Shown piece after piece: positions 1-7,302 of a DNA stretch of 43,713 bases; within the stretch, counting starts at the first letter, position 1; each line of letters begins with the position of its first letter. Source of the DNA: Bryobacterales bacterium (lineage in GTDB: Bacteria > Acidobacteriota > Terriglobia > Bryobacterales > Bryobacteraceae). Below the pieces are notes generated by a model. It searched no databases. It was not told the origin of the DNA and worked only from the letters and a program-made list of their open reading frames with translations. The DNA lies in contig JAFAQY010000025.1 of NCBI GenBank assembly GCA_019261985.1, positions 1-43,713 of the forward strand, written 5' to 3'. Position numbers and translations under genes: made by a program.

Positions 1-206
1 TCTATGCACGAAACGGCCAAACAAAACAACAACCTATAGGAGGAGAGCAGAACTAGTCGGATCTCAACAGCTTTCCCCGACTACAGATCGGATATCAGAA
101 CCGCGCAGGAGGAATGGTCTGCGCGCATAATTTAGGTGGCAAGCCGCCGTAGGATGGCATCCTGCCCCACGCAAACTACGGTAGTCTGTAAGATATTCTG
201 TAAGGC
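1..206. other. Upstream region of the aminotransferase gene
   Basis: No gene can be assigned here. Two short frames open at the left edge end in TAG near positions 37-56 and could be the tail of a gene outside the window, but neither is recognisable. A purine-rich AGGAGGAG stretch near 39-46 and another near 107-113 resemble ribosome binding sites but no credible gene follows either. A short inverted repeat (GCGCAG/CTGCGC, about 103-124) and a type-2 palindromic repeat (listed separately) fill the rest. I see no convincing promoter for the gene at 207. Confidence 0.4.
135..170 (-). repeat. REP-like palindromic repeat, subtype 2 (partial)
   Basis: Read on the minus strand this begins GTGGGGCAGGATGCCATCCT and continues into GGCGGCTTGCC, matching the copy at 5118-5165. 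The AGGATGGCATCCT core is itself palindromic. It lies between the window edge and the aminotransferase start, in the opposite orientation to most other copies. Confidence 0.7.
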
Positions 207-1310
207 ATGGGGACTATAACGGAATCCAATATCGATATTGATTTTTCTTCAGACACTTCCACACCGCCGCCGGGCCTGGATTTAAACCCGGAGCACCTCG
301 AGTTCGGCCGCGTCGTTGCACCGTTATGGTTTCGTTCCTGGTACCGCGAGGGAGCATGGGATGCCGGCAAAGTTGAAAAATGGAACCCCATTGAACTTCA
401 TCCTGCCGCGCTGGTTCTGCACTATGCCCAATCGATTTTCGAAGGCCTTAAAGCCTATAAGGCGCCGGACGGCTCGGCGCTACTGTTCCGCCCCGGAATG
501 AATGCCCGGCGAATGATGCATTCCGCGGCGCGCATGGCGATGCCGCCGTTTCCCGAGCATGCCTTCGTCGAAGCCATCCGCACTCTGGTGGACTGTCAGC
601 GCAAATGGATTCCCGATGCGCCCGGTTCGCTCTACATCCGCCCAACCATGATCGGAACCGAAGCTTGCATCGGCGTGCGCGCGAGTCACGAATATCTCTT
701 CTACATAATCGTGCTTCCTTCCGGAAGTTATTTCCCGGGTCTGCCGCCCGGCAAAACCGGGACAGTTAAGGTGTTGGTTTCCGAAACCGTCGGGCGCGCC
801 GCCCGCGGCGGCACCGGTGACGCGAAGGCGTCGGCGAATTATTCCGTCACGTTGGAGGTCATCGAAGCGGCGAAGAAAAAGGGTTGCGCGCAGGTTATGT
901 TCCTGGACTCCAGCGGGCATCGCACGGTTGAGGAGATGGGCGGGATGAACGTTTTCTTCCTGCGAGGCGACACCCTTATTACGCCGCCGCTGACAGGCAC
1001 GCTCCTTGCGGGCATTACGCGCGATAGCATCCTGAAGCTTGCACCCGCCCTGGGAATCGCCGTCAAGGAAGAGATCATCCCCTTTGACGATCTGATCGCG
1101 CATGTCAAATCTGGCCAGGTTCGCGAAGCGTTTGCCTGCGGAACGGCCGCCGTGATCACCGGAATCGAGTCCTTCTTCCTCGAAGGCGGCGGCTCCGTGC
1201 GTGTAGCCGATGGGCAGGTCGGGCCCGTGACTCACCGGTTATTTGATGCGCTGCGCAGCATCCAATACGGAGTCTCGAAAGACCCTTTCGGCTGGGTCGT
1301 GAAAGTTTAG
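207..1310 (+). CDS. ilvE: Branched-chain amino acid aminotransferase
   Basis: PLP-dependent class IV (fold type IV) aminotransferase of 367 residues. It is expected to interconvert leucine, isoleucine or valine and their 2-oxo acids with 2-oxoglutarate/glutamate in the cytoplasm. Length and motifs fit the longer BCAT group: an N-terminal HYAQSIFEGLKAY segment, FRPGMNARRM, a YIRPTMIGTE strand, and the PLP-binding lysine in GDAKASANY (K207). Further on are the MFLDSSGH, EEMGGMNVFF and CGTAAVITG segments, the last in the phosphate-binding region. The ATG at 207 has only a weak purine stretch (TAAGG) before it, but no better start exists. It stands alone, with no other ilv or leu gene nearby. The symbol ilvE is by family; activity towards other amino acids cannot be excluded. 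Confidence 0.93.
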   Translation: MGTITESNIDIDFSSDTSTPPPGLDLNPEHLEFGRVVAPLWFRSWYREGAWDAGKVEKWNPIELHPAALVLHYAQSIFEGLKAYKAPDGSALLFRPGMNARRMMHSAARMAMPPFPEHAFVEAIRTLVDCQRKWIPDAPGSLYIRPTMIGTEACIGVRASHEYLFYIIVLPSGSYFPGLPPGKTGTVKVLVSETVGRAARGGTGDAKASANYSVTLEVIEAAKKKGCAQVMFLDSSGHRTVEEMGGMNVFFLRGDTLITPPLTGTLLAGITRDSILKLAPALGIAVKEEIIPFDDLIAHVKSGQVREAFACGTAAVITGIESFFLEGGGSVRVADGQVGPVTHRLFDALRSIQYGVSKDPFGWVVKV

Positions 1311-1373
1311 CGGGGCCGCGGATGCGCGCCTAAGCGAACACATCACAATTCGTCGCGCCTGTTACAATTCCGC

Positions 1374-1401
1374 TTGCCTTTGGGTCAAAAAGCGATATTC
1401 T
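1374..1401 (+). promoter_or_regulatory. Possible sigma-70-type promoter for the histone-like gene
   Basis: TTGCCT (1374-1379) and TATTCT (1396-1401) are separated by 16 nt, which fits a housekeeping promoter with imperfect boxes. It would give a leader of about 60 nt before the ATG at 1468. Pattern match only. Confidence 0.35.
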
Positions 1402-1467
1402 AAATTCTGGTTAGTTCGCGAGCGGGATTGATCGCCAACACCTGGAACCACCGAGGAGGTTGACTTA

Positions 1468-1932
1468 ATGATTGAGTATCGACTTTCTGTCGATGACGAA
1501 GAGATCGACGACTACGATGAAGAGTCCAGTATCAATGTCGATGACGATCTCGGCGAGTACGGAATAGACGAGGACGAGGATGATGAGGTGGAAGAAGCCA
1601 CCATCGTCACCGAGAGCATAGAGATTCCTTTGGGCGCCCCGGAAACTGCGCGCGCGGAGGCAGGTCCCGCCGCGGAAGCTGCACCCGCAAAGAAGCCGGT
1701 GAAGAAAGCCGCGCCGGCTAAGAAAGCTGCTGCGAAAAAGTCTGCGCCGAAGAAGGCCGCCGCGAAGAAAGCTCCAGCCAAAGCTGCGGCGAAAAAAGCC
1801 GCTCCTAAGAAAGCCGCGAACAAGGCAGCGGCAAAGAAAGCGGCTCCGAAGAAAGTAGCCAAGAAAGCCGCTCCCAAAAAAGCGGCCAAAAAAGCCGCAT
1901 CGAAGAAGGCTGCGGCCAAGAAAAAACGCTGA
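1468..1932 (+). CDS. Histone H1-like protein with acidic N-terminus and Lys/Ala-rich tail
   Basis: A 154-residue protein with two opposite halves. Residues 1-55 are very acidic, with runs of Asp and Glu. From about residue 75 to the end it consists almost only of Lys, Ala and Pro in degenerate AAKKAAPKK-type repeats, like the C-terminal domain of eukaryotic histone H1 and bacterial histone-like proteins of the HC1/HC2 and AlgP type. By analogy the basic tail should bind DNA or RNA non-specifically. The acidic half could mask the tail or recruit a partner; that is inference. A strong ribosome binding site (GAGGAGGT, about 1453-1460) precedes the ATG. The tail's low-complexity coding sequence is prone to length variation between strains. 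A repeat element begins right after the stop. Confidence 0.75.
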   Translation: MIEYRLSVDDEEIDDYDEESSINVDDDLGEYGIDEDEDDEVEEATIVTESIEIPLGAPETARAEAGPAAEAAPAKKPVKKAAPAKKAAAKKSAPKKAAAKKAPAKAAAKKAAPKKAANKAAAKKAAPKKVAKKAAPKKAAKKAASKKAAAKKKR

Positions 1933-1938
1933 GTGTTT

Positions 1939-2000
1939 CAGCCCGCCGTGGGGCAGACTTTAGCCTGCGGCGGGCTTCAGCCCGCCTGAGCGGTTACGCG
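1939..2000 (+). repeat. REP-like palindromic repeat, subtype 1
   Basis: Contains CAGCCCGCCGTGGGGCAG, an AGCCTGCGGCGGGCT arm, the perfect hairpin GGCGGGCTTCAGCCCGCC and the GGTTACGCG tail. It lies 7 nt after the histone-like stop codon. Its tail supplies the TAA stop codon of the convergent small gene at 1994-2230. No T-run follows, so it is not a classical intrinsic terminator. Confidence 0.8.
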
Positions 2001-2230
2001 GATCGGCCTCCATTCACGGCTTTGCGGCAACGCTCAAATAGCTGCAGAAGCGCATCTACCTGTTCCTCCGTTGTTTTCGGGGCTTTTCCGCCGAACCCTG
2101 CTCCTCCCGCGCTCTTTCCCAAACCAGTGGTGGCCGCGATGAAGCGGGTCAGCTCCAAAGCAACCTCATCTTTGTTCATCCCGGCTGGCGGCCGCTCCGG
2201 AGCGCGTGTTGATTCCTTTTCGTCATTCAT
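1994..2230 (-). CDS. Small hypothetical protein
   Basis: A 78-residue soluble protein I do not recognise. It has a Pro-rich, charged start, a predicted helix (KDEVALELTRFIAATTG), a Gly/Ala-rich hinge, and a second amphipathic helix (EEQVDALLQLFERCRKAV). A purine-rich GAGAG lies just before the ATG. It is divergent from the HipA-like kinase with only 58 nt between the starts, so the two may share a control region. The two-helix layout with a flexible linker would suit a small binding partner, but there is no direct evidence for that. Its stop codon lies in a repeat element, so the original C-terminus may have been altered. Confidence 0.5.
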   Translation of the reverse strand: MNDEKESTRAPERPPAGMNKDEVALELTRFIAATTGLGKSAGGAGFGGKAPKTTEEQVDALLQLFERCRKAVNGGRSA

Positions 2231-2288
2231 ATACTCTCTAAGTTACTCTACGCATGACTGCGGCGTCAGCAAATTACTATCCAGGTAA

Positions 2289-3134
2289 ATGCCGGTAGAC
2301 GCCCGCCGCATGCTGCGGAAAATGCGCGGCGGCTCACAGGCACATTTGATGGAGGCTTCTGACGGCCATCACTACGTCGTGAAATTTCAAAACAATCCGC
2401 AGCATCGCCGTATCCTCATTAACGAGTGGCTTTCGGCAACCTTTCTCCGCTTCCTCGGGTTTTCGACTCCAGCCACCGCTATGGTCCGTATCGGGGGGGA
2501 ATTCCTGGAGAACAACCCCGACGTTTACATGCAGCTCGGCACTCAACGATTCCTTCCAAATCCGGGCTGGCATTTCGGTTCTCGCTTCCCAGGCGACCCC
2601 GGCCGGATGGCCATCTATGACTTTCTTCCTGATGCGCTTCTGACGAAAATTGAGAATTTGAATGAGTTCGCCGGTATTCTGGCGTTTGATAAATGGACCG
2701 GCAACGCGGACGCGCGGCAGGCGATATTTTTTCGCGCCAAGCTGCGCGAGCCCATTAGCCGCGAACGGGAGCGAACGGCTCAGCCGCCTTTGGGATTTGT
2801 CGCCCAGATGGTGGACAATGGATATGTATTTGAGGGGCCGAACTGGCGGCTGTCGGGGTCAGCGATTCAGGGCTTGTATTTCCGCCCTCTGGTATACCGT
2901 TCGGTGCGCGGGTGGGTTGATTTCGAGCCGTGGTTGGAGCGGATTCGCCATTTCCCCGAAGAAATTGTCGATCAAGCACTGAAGGAAATTCCTGCCGCAT
3001 GGGTGGAGGAAGACGGAGAGGAACTGGAGCGCCTGCTGGAAAAGCTCCTGGCGCGCCGGAAGCGCGTGCCGGATTTAATTGAGGATTGCCGCAAGGCTCG
3101 CACCGATCCGTTTCCAGCCTGGAAGCGCAGTTAA
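2289..3134 (+). CDS. HipA-like kinase (stand-alone HipA_2-type domain)
   Basis: A 281-residue protein resembling the HipA-like Ser/Thr kinase family found without a HipB partner. The N-terminus carries GGSQAHLMEASDGHHYVVKFQNN, typical of this family: a Gly-rich turn and a Lys (in VVKF) for ATP. The later FDKWTGNADARQAIF segment fits the catalytic loop with Asp and Asn, and MVDNGYVF fits the metal-binding part. The target is unknown. HipA itself phosphorylates a tRNA synthetase, but this subfamily is distant. No HipB-like helix-turn-helix gene is adjacent. The ATG at 2289 has only a weak AGGT before it. The next gene starts 12 nt after its stop, so they may be co-transcribed. Confidence 0.7.
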   Translation: MPVDARRMLRKMRGGSQAHLMEASDGHHYVVKFQNNPQHRRILINEWLSATFLRFLGFSTPATAMVRIGGEFLENNPDVYMQLGTQRFLPNPGWHFGSRFPGDPGRMAIYDFLPDALLTKIENLNEFAGILAFDKWTGNADARQAIFFRAKLREPISRERERTAQPPLGFVAQMVDNGYVFEGPNWRLSGSAIQGLYFRPLVYRSVRGWVDFEPWLERIRHFPEEIVDQALKEIPAAWVEEDGEELERLLEKLLARRKRVPDLIEDCRKARTDPFPAWKRS

Positions 3135-3145
3135 GTAAAAGAAAG

Positions 3146-5014
3146 ATGGCCCTAATCGCGCCGCAAACCCGGGCGGCTGAATTCCGGGAAACGATTGAAA
3201 AACGCATCCTCGTGGCCGATGGAGCCATGGGGACGATGCTGTACGCCAAAGGCGCTTTCATCAACCGCTGCTTTGACGAACTGAACCTATCTCTACCCGC
3301 CCTTGTGCGCGACGTTCACCAGGAATACATAAGGGCCGGGGCAGAAATTCTGGAGACGAACACGTTCGGCGCGAATCGCAAGCGCTTGGGTGCGTTTGGC
3401 TTCGCCGAGAAGGTCCGGCCCATTAATCAAGCCGGGGCGCGGATAGCCAGGGAGGCTGCGCGCGACCAGGCATTCGTAGCGGGCGCCGTCGGGCCGCTCG
3501 GAATCAGGATTGAGCCCTTGGGTACGACTACGCTGGAGGAGGCCCGCGCCATCTTCCGGGAGCAGATCAATGCCTTGGTTGAAACCGGCATCGACCTGCT
3601 GATGCTCGAAACCTTTCGCCATTTGAACGAGCTCGGCGAAGCTGTTTTTGCGGCGCGCGACGCGGCCGGGCCCGAAATAGCCCTGGCCGCATACGTGAGT
3701 ATCGAAGACGATGGCACTCTAGCCGATGGCGCGTCCACCGAAGACTTCACCCGGACCATGGATGAGTGGCCGGTCGACATCATCGGGCTGAATTGTTCGT
3801 CCGGGCCGAAGGTCATGCTGGAAACCATCGAAAAGATGGTGAATTGGACCGGGAAGCCCCTCAGCGTCTTCCCGAATGCCGGACTGCCTGCTTCCGTGGA
3901 AGGACGCAACATCTACCTGTGCTCGCCCGAGTATATAGCCCATTACGCGCGCCGGTTCTTCCGCGCCGGGGTGCGGATCGTTGGCGGCTGCTGCGGTACT
4001 ACGCCGCAGCATATCAAGGAGATCAAGAGCGAGGCGCGCAGCCTTCAACCGGGCGAAAGCTTCGCGCGGGTTGTCGTCGAACAAGCAAGTGACAAGCCAA
4101 CAGCTCTCGAGAAAATCCCGGTAGCGAAAAAAAGCCAACTGGGCGCAAAATTGGCGGAGGGCCGCTTCGTCACCTTCGTCGAAATCCTCCCGCCGCGAGG
4201 GTTGGACGCCACCAAGGAGATTGAAGGCGCCAAACTCTGCAAGGCGGCGGGCATCGATTGCATCAATGTGCCGGATGGTCCGCGCGCCAGCGCCCGGCTC
4301 AGCGCGCCTGTTACTTGCCAGCTAATCCAGCAGGAAGCGGGTATCGAGGCGGTTCTTCATGTCTGCTGCCGGGACCGCAACGTGTTGAGCATCCAGAGTG
4401 AACTGCTCGGCGCGCATACCGTAGGCATCCGCAATCTGATCTGCATCACGGGCGACCCACCGCGCATGGGAACTTATCCGGACGCGACCGCGGTCTTCGA
4501 TGTCGATTCCATCGGACTGGTTGCAATCGTAAACAACCTCAACCAAGGCTTGGACCTGGGCGGCCACCCCATGGGGTCGCAGACGGCCCTGCTGATCGGC
4601 GTGGGCGCGAACCCGGGCGCGCTGAACATCGAGGAAGAACTCCGCCGGTTTGAAGCCAAGGTGAAGGCCGGCGCGGAATACGTGGTGACGCAACCGGTGT
4701 TCGACCTGGACCTCCTTGAGGCCTTTCTGAAGCGCACGGAACAATTCAAAATCCCCGTAATCGCCGGCATCTGGCCGCTTACGAGCTTCCGGAACGCCGA
4801 ATTCATGATCAACGAGCTACGCGTGCCCGTTCCGCCGTCCTACATGGCGAGGATGAGCATGGCCCAAAGCGGCGAAGCCGCCCGCGAGGAAGGCGTCGCC
4901 ATCGCGCGTGAGATGGTCCAGCGGGTGCGGACCATGGTTGCGGGCGTGCAACTCAGCGCGCCTTTCGGACGCTATCCGATGGCCATCGAGGTGGCGGACG
5001 CAGTCGGGAACTGA
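3146..5014 (+). CDS. Bifunctional homocysteine S-methyltransferase / 5,10-methylenetetrahydrofolate reductase
   Basis: A 622-residue fusion. The first ~310 residues are a homocysteine methyltransferase domain: VADGAMGTMLYAKGA start, ETNTFGANR, and zinc-ligand cysteines in GLNCSSGP (C217) and GGCCGTTP (C282/C283). The second half, from about residue 335, is a methylenetetrahydrofolate reductase TIM barrel: FVTFVEILPPRG, ITGDPPRMGTYPDAT for the flavin region, YVVTQPVFD and GIWPLTS. Together the halves could make methyl-THF and methylate homocysteine, or only use S-methylmethionine or another methyl donor. No cobalamin domain is present. ATG 3146 is chosen because the family sequence begins near there and an upstream in-frame start would overlap the kinase gene. 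Domain order agrees with known bacterial fusions. Confidence 0.92.
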   Translation: MALIAPQTRAAEFRETIEKRILVADGAMGTMLYAKGAFINRCFDELNLSLPALVRDVHQEYIRAGAEILETNTFGANRKRLGAFGFAEKVRPINQAGARIAREAARDQAFVAGAVGPLGIRIEPLGTTTLEEARAIFREQINALVETGIDLLMLETFRHLNELGEAVFAARDAAGPEIALAAYVSIEDDGTLADGASTEDFTRTMDEWPVDIIGLNCSSGPKVMLETIEKMVNWTGKPLSVFPNAGLPASVEGRNIYLCSPEYIAHYARRFFRAGVRIVGGCCGTTPQHIKEIKSEARSLQPGESFARVVVEQASDKPTALEKIPVAKKSQLGAKLAEGRFVTFVEILPPRGLDATKEIEGAKLCKAAGIDCINVPDGPRASARLSAPVTCQLIQQEAGIEAVLHVCCRDRNVLSIQSELLGAHTVGIRNLICITGDPPRMGTYPDATAVFDVDSIGLVAIVNNLNQGLDLGGHPMGSQTALLIGVGANPGALNIEEELRRFEAKVKAGAEYVVTQPVFDLDLLEAFLKRTEQFKIPVIAGIWPLTSFRNAEFMINELRVPVPPSYMARMSMAQSGEAAREEGVAIAREMVQRVRTMVAGVQLSAPFGRYPMAIEVADAVGN

Positions 5015-5117
5015 CCGGTTCAAGTAACTGGGGCAGGATGCCTGCTGTATCACTAGACTCTGGTTTCTTTGCGCGCTGCGACGATTTCATGCGGCCTGAG
5101 CCGTAAGCTGCTGAGAG

Positions 5118-5165
5118 GTGGGGCAGGATGCCATCCTGCGGCGGCTTGCTAAGCCGCCAAGCCGC
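5118..5165 (+). repeat. REP-like palindromic repeat, subtype 2
   Basis: GTGGGGCAGGATGCCATCCT is followed by the hairpin GGCGGCTTGCTAAGCCGCC. A further fragment, GGGGCAGGATGCCTGCT, lies at about 5030-5046. This copy faces the partial copy at 5208-5227, so the pair forms a long inverted repeat with roughly 20-nt arms. Confidence 0.75.
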
Positions 5166-5207
5166 TGCTTTCACAGATCGCCCAGCGCGATTGGCAATCC
5201 CTCTCGG

Positions 5208-5227
5208 AGGATAGCATCCTGCCCCAC
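5208..5227 (-). repeat. REP-like palindromic repeat, subtype 2 (end fragment)
   Basis: AGGATAGCATCCTGCCCCAC is the reverse complement of the left end of the 5118 copy with one or two differences. It sits 8 nt beyond the stop of the GtrA-like gene and completes an inverted pair with that copy. Confidence 0.65.
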
Positions 5228-5235
5228 AAACACCT

Positions 5236-5649
5236 TCATGCTCGCTTGTGGGCTGCATCGTACACCCAACGGTCCGCGAGGACGAAATTAGCCGCCGAGC
5301 ACAGGACGATACCGGCAGCGGCGGCGGGCACTTCCGGTACTCGAAGACGTTGTACCAGCCAGTACATCAGCATTGTGTTTCCGGCGAGCGAGATCAGACC
5401 ATTGCCCGCATGAAACCGCAACAGCCGGCCTGCGATTTGGCCCTGGCACTTCATGCAATGATCGCTCCATGTAAAGCGCTCATGCCAGGCGAAATTGTGC
5501 AAAATGACGATCTCCACCGCCAGCGGTGTTGCTGCAACGCTTGCCAACCCCAACTGGTTCGTCAAAAAAGATTCCAGCAAGAGTTGAACTGCCGCGCCTA
5601 TTAGTCCCACTAAGCTGAAGCGAACGAAACGAGATCCCTGCCTGGTCAT
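5236..5649 (-). CDS. GtrA family membrane protein
   Basis: A 137-residue protein with about four hydrophobic segments and the GtrA-type start FVRFSLVGLIGAAVQLLLESFL, followed by the family's FAWHERFTWSD stretch near the middle. GtrA-like proteins are thought to move lipid-linked sugars (such as undecaprenyl-phosphate-glucose) across the inner membrane. It overlaps the upstream phosphatidyltransferase by 4 nt (ATGA), so the two are translationally coupled. That pairing suggests work on a lipid-linked or phospholipid-type intermediate. It is the last gene of a three-gene operon; a repeat pair follows. Confidence 0.75.
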   Translation of the reverse strand: MTRQGSRFVRFSLVGLIGAAVQLLLESFLTNQLGLASVAATPLAVEIVILHNFAWHERFTWSDHCMKCQGQIAGRLLRFHAGNGLISLAGNTMLMYWLVQRLRVPEVPAAAAGIVLCSAANFVLADRWVYDAAHKRA

Positions 5650-6326
5650 GGAAGCGTTTCCTCGCGGTAAAGCAGCATTGTTTGGCGCACGGCCGCCGAC
5701 ACGAGCATTGCCGCCATGCCGAAGATGGCCAGCAAACCCCCAAAATCGAACAACCGAAACGCCCTGCCAGCCAATTCCACGTGCGGACGTGAAATGACGA
5801 CTGCATTCCCCACCGCCAACAGAATCCGAATCTCCGTCGGACCAAACATCCCATGAGAAAGCTGAAAGCGCCCGGTCGTGTAAGTCGCGAGATAGCTCTC
5901 AATCGAGAGCCCGTAAAAGCACACCAACATACCCGCGGCGATCTTCCAGTCCAGCAGCCCCGACAGCCCAAGTCCGGCCATGAGCGCGAACGCGCCGAAC
6001 GTGTCGGAGATGTGGTCCACATAGAATCCATAGCGTGGCCGCTGCCGATTCCGTACCCGCGCCAGCGTGCCGTCGAGGCTGTCGCCCAGCCAATTGAAAG
6101 CAAGGAAGACATTCACCAGCCATAGAAAATGCCCGTTCTTCGCGGACAAAGCATAACCCGCCCCGGCGAGGATCTGGCAAGCGAGAGCTAATGCCGTCAG
6201 ATGGTCCGGACCGATCGCCGCCGGCGTCCTTTGCGCCATCCACATTAAAATCCGCTTCTCGATTCCGGCAGTGAGCGCGTTATGGACTCGCACGGCGTTT
6301 GTGAAACCGGCGCCATTACCGTTCAT
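5646..6326 (-). CDS. CDP-alcohol phosphatidyltransferase family membrane protein
   Basis: A 226-residue integral membrane enzyme. The family signature D-x2-D-G-x2-A-R-x8-G-x3-D-x3-D is complete in the segment DSLDGTLARVRN through YGFYVDHISD (about residues 82-108), which binds CDP and two divalent metal ions. The enzyme would transfer a phospho-alcohol group from a CDP-linked donor to an acceptor alcohol. The acceptor cannot be read from sequence, and it is not clearly PgsA or PssA. There are about six hydrophobic segments. Its start codon overlaps the stop of the secreted-protein gene (ATGA) and its stop overlaps the GtrA-like start, giving a tight operon. Confidence 0.85.
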   Translation of the reverse strand: MNGNGAGFTNAVRVHNALTAGIEKRILMWMAQRTPAAIGPDHLTALALACQILAGAGYALSAKNGHFLWLVNVFLAFNWLGDSLDGTLARVRNRQRPRYGFYVDHISDTFGAFALMAGLGLSGLLDWKIAAGMLVCFYGLSIESYLATYTTGRFQLSHGMFGPTEIRILLAVGNAVVISRPHVELAGRAFRLFDFGGLLAIFGMAAMLVSAAVRQTMLLYREETLP

Positions 6327-7141
6327 CGGCTTGCCTCCCCCGAAGTCCTCGCAACCAGCGCGTTCTTTACTGAGGCCATTGTTGAGGTTAAAAGCTCGCG
6401 CGGCAGATCGCTAACAATCGGCATAATCAACCAACCAAACCCTGCCGGAACGTCCCGCGTCAGCGAAACAGCTTCGCACTCGATCGCTAGGCCATCATTC
6501 AGTTGGGCAAAACTCCAGTAGGAGTTCAGACGCCAGAGATAGCCGTCGTCCTGCCCTTCCGGCCGGCGTCGTTCGTGGGCGGTCCCCGCATGGTCTACCT
6601 GCCAGAAATGCATGCCGCGAGAAAAGCTATAGCCGCGATCGGCGCGAGTGAGTCTGGACTCGATCTTGTATTCGGCATCCAGCACGATTGTGATCACCAC
6701 CTGTTTCTTAAATCGAACCACAAGAGTGGTCGTGTCTCCAGCGCGCGCCAATACGCGGGACGAAACAACATCTTGCGCGTACTGCCCGGACCATTGATGA
6801 AAGCCGTCCAAGACCGCGAGCATCTCTTTCGCAGTCACGTTGGGGGCGAGGGTGTCGGCTCGCCAGTGATGCAGGAGCGCGCCGTCCAGTTGACGTGTCC
6901 CTTCGTTTACGCGCTCGGTAAAAATCTCCCCCGACGCCGCTCGGGTCTCGGATCTCCCTCGCAGAGCGGGGTTGTCGTCGAACGCAGCAACATAGGATCC
7001 GACGTCCGCATGCTGCCTCCCCAGTCTGGCCTCAACCTCCAGAACATAGCTATTAAAAACGCGACCCGCGGACGGGCTCAATCGCGCAGCGGCGCCGTTG
7101 CCCGCGGCTGCAAGGAAAATCGCCATCAGTTTACGTCGCAA
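6323..7141 (-). CDS. Secreted protein of unknown function, possibly START/SRPBCC-like
   Basis: A 272-residue protein. I choose the TTG at 7141 because a perfect GGAGG lies 7 nt upstream and it yields a signal peptide (RRKLMAIFLAAAGNGAAA). A longer frame from 7228 has no such support. The mature part has mixed alpha/beta character. Its C-terminal half (YLWRLNSYWSFAQLNDGLAIECEAVSLTRDVP, then GWLIMPIV) resembles lipid-binding START/SRPBCC-like proteins of Acidobacteria. This is a resemblance only. It is the first gene of the operon with the phosphatidyltransferase and GtrA-like genes, so a periplasmic role in handling the lipid product is plausible inference. Confidence 0.6.
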   Translation of the reverse strand: MRRKLMAIFLAAAGNGAAARLSPSAGRVFNSYVLEVEARLGRQHADVGSYVAAFDDNPALRGRSETRAASGEIFTERVNEGTRQLDGALLHHWRADTLAPNVTAKEMLAVLDGFHQWSGQYAQDVVSSRVLARAGDTTTLVVRFKKQVVITIVLDAEYKIESRLTRADRGYSFSRGMHFWQVDHAGTAHERRRPEGQDDGYLWRLNSYWSFAQLNDGLAIECEAVSLTRDVPAGFGWLIMPIVSDLPRELLTSTMASVKNALVARTSGEASR

Positions 7142-7203
7142 TTCATCGCCTCCTGAGCAAGAGAATGCGGCCTTGGTGCCGTGCCGCGCAATACTCCGCG
7201 GCT

Positions 7204-7220
7204 CAAACGGCGCTCGTTTG
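7204..7220. promoter_or_regulatory. Inverted repeat in the divergent control region
   Basis: CAAACG and CGTTTG form a perfect 6-nt inverted repeat with a 5-nt spacer between the divergent starts at 7141 and 7303. It could be an operator for the adjacent winged-helix regulator. Regulators with this DNA-binding fold more often use direct repeats, so the support is weak. Confidence 0.2.
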
Positions 7221-7302
7221 CGAGTCAAACCCCAAGCTGCTGGAAAGCGGCTAGTTACAGCCGCGCATCGAATCGAAGTTGAAGGCTAAACTGAGTCATT
7301 GC

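Noticed and set aside
114-152. Twelve-codon leader peptide before the aminotransferase gene
   Set aside because: The AGGAGGA sits too close to its ATG and the codons have no run of branched-chain residues, so attenuation is not supported.
480-1235. Long minus-strand frame (251 codons) inside the aminotransferase gene
   Set aside because: It lies wholly within a well-supported gene, has no recognisable domain, and such antisense frames are common in G+C-rich coding sequence.
1512-1919. Ala/Phe-rich minus-strand frame opposite the histone-like gene
   Set aside because: It is the mirror of the AAG/GCC codon repeats and has no independent evidence.
1939-2000. Palindromic repeat as an intrinsic terminator
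   Set aside because: The hairpin is strong but no T-run follows, and the same sequence also occurs upstream of genes, so termination is not its only explanation.
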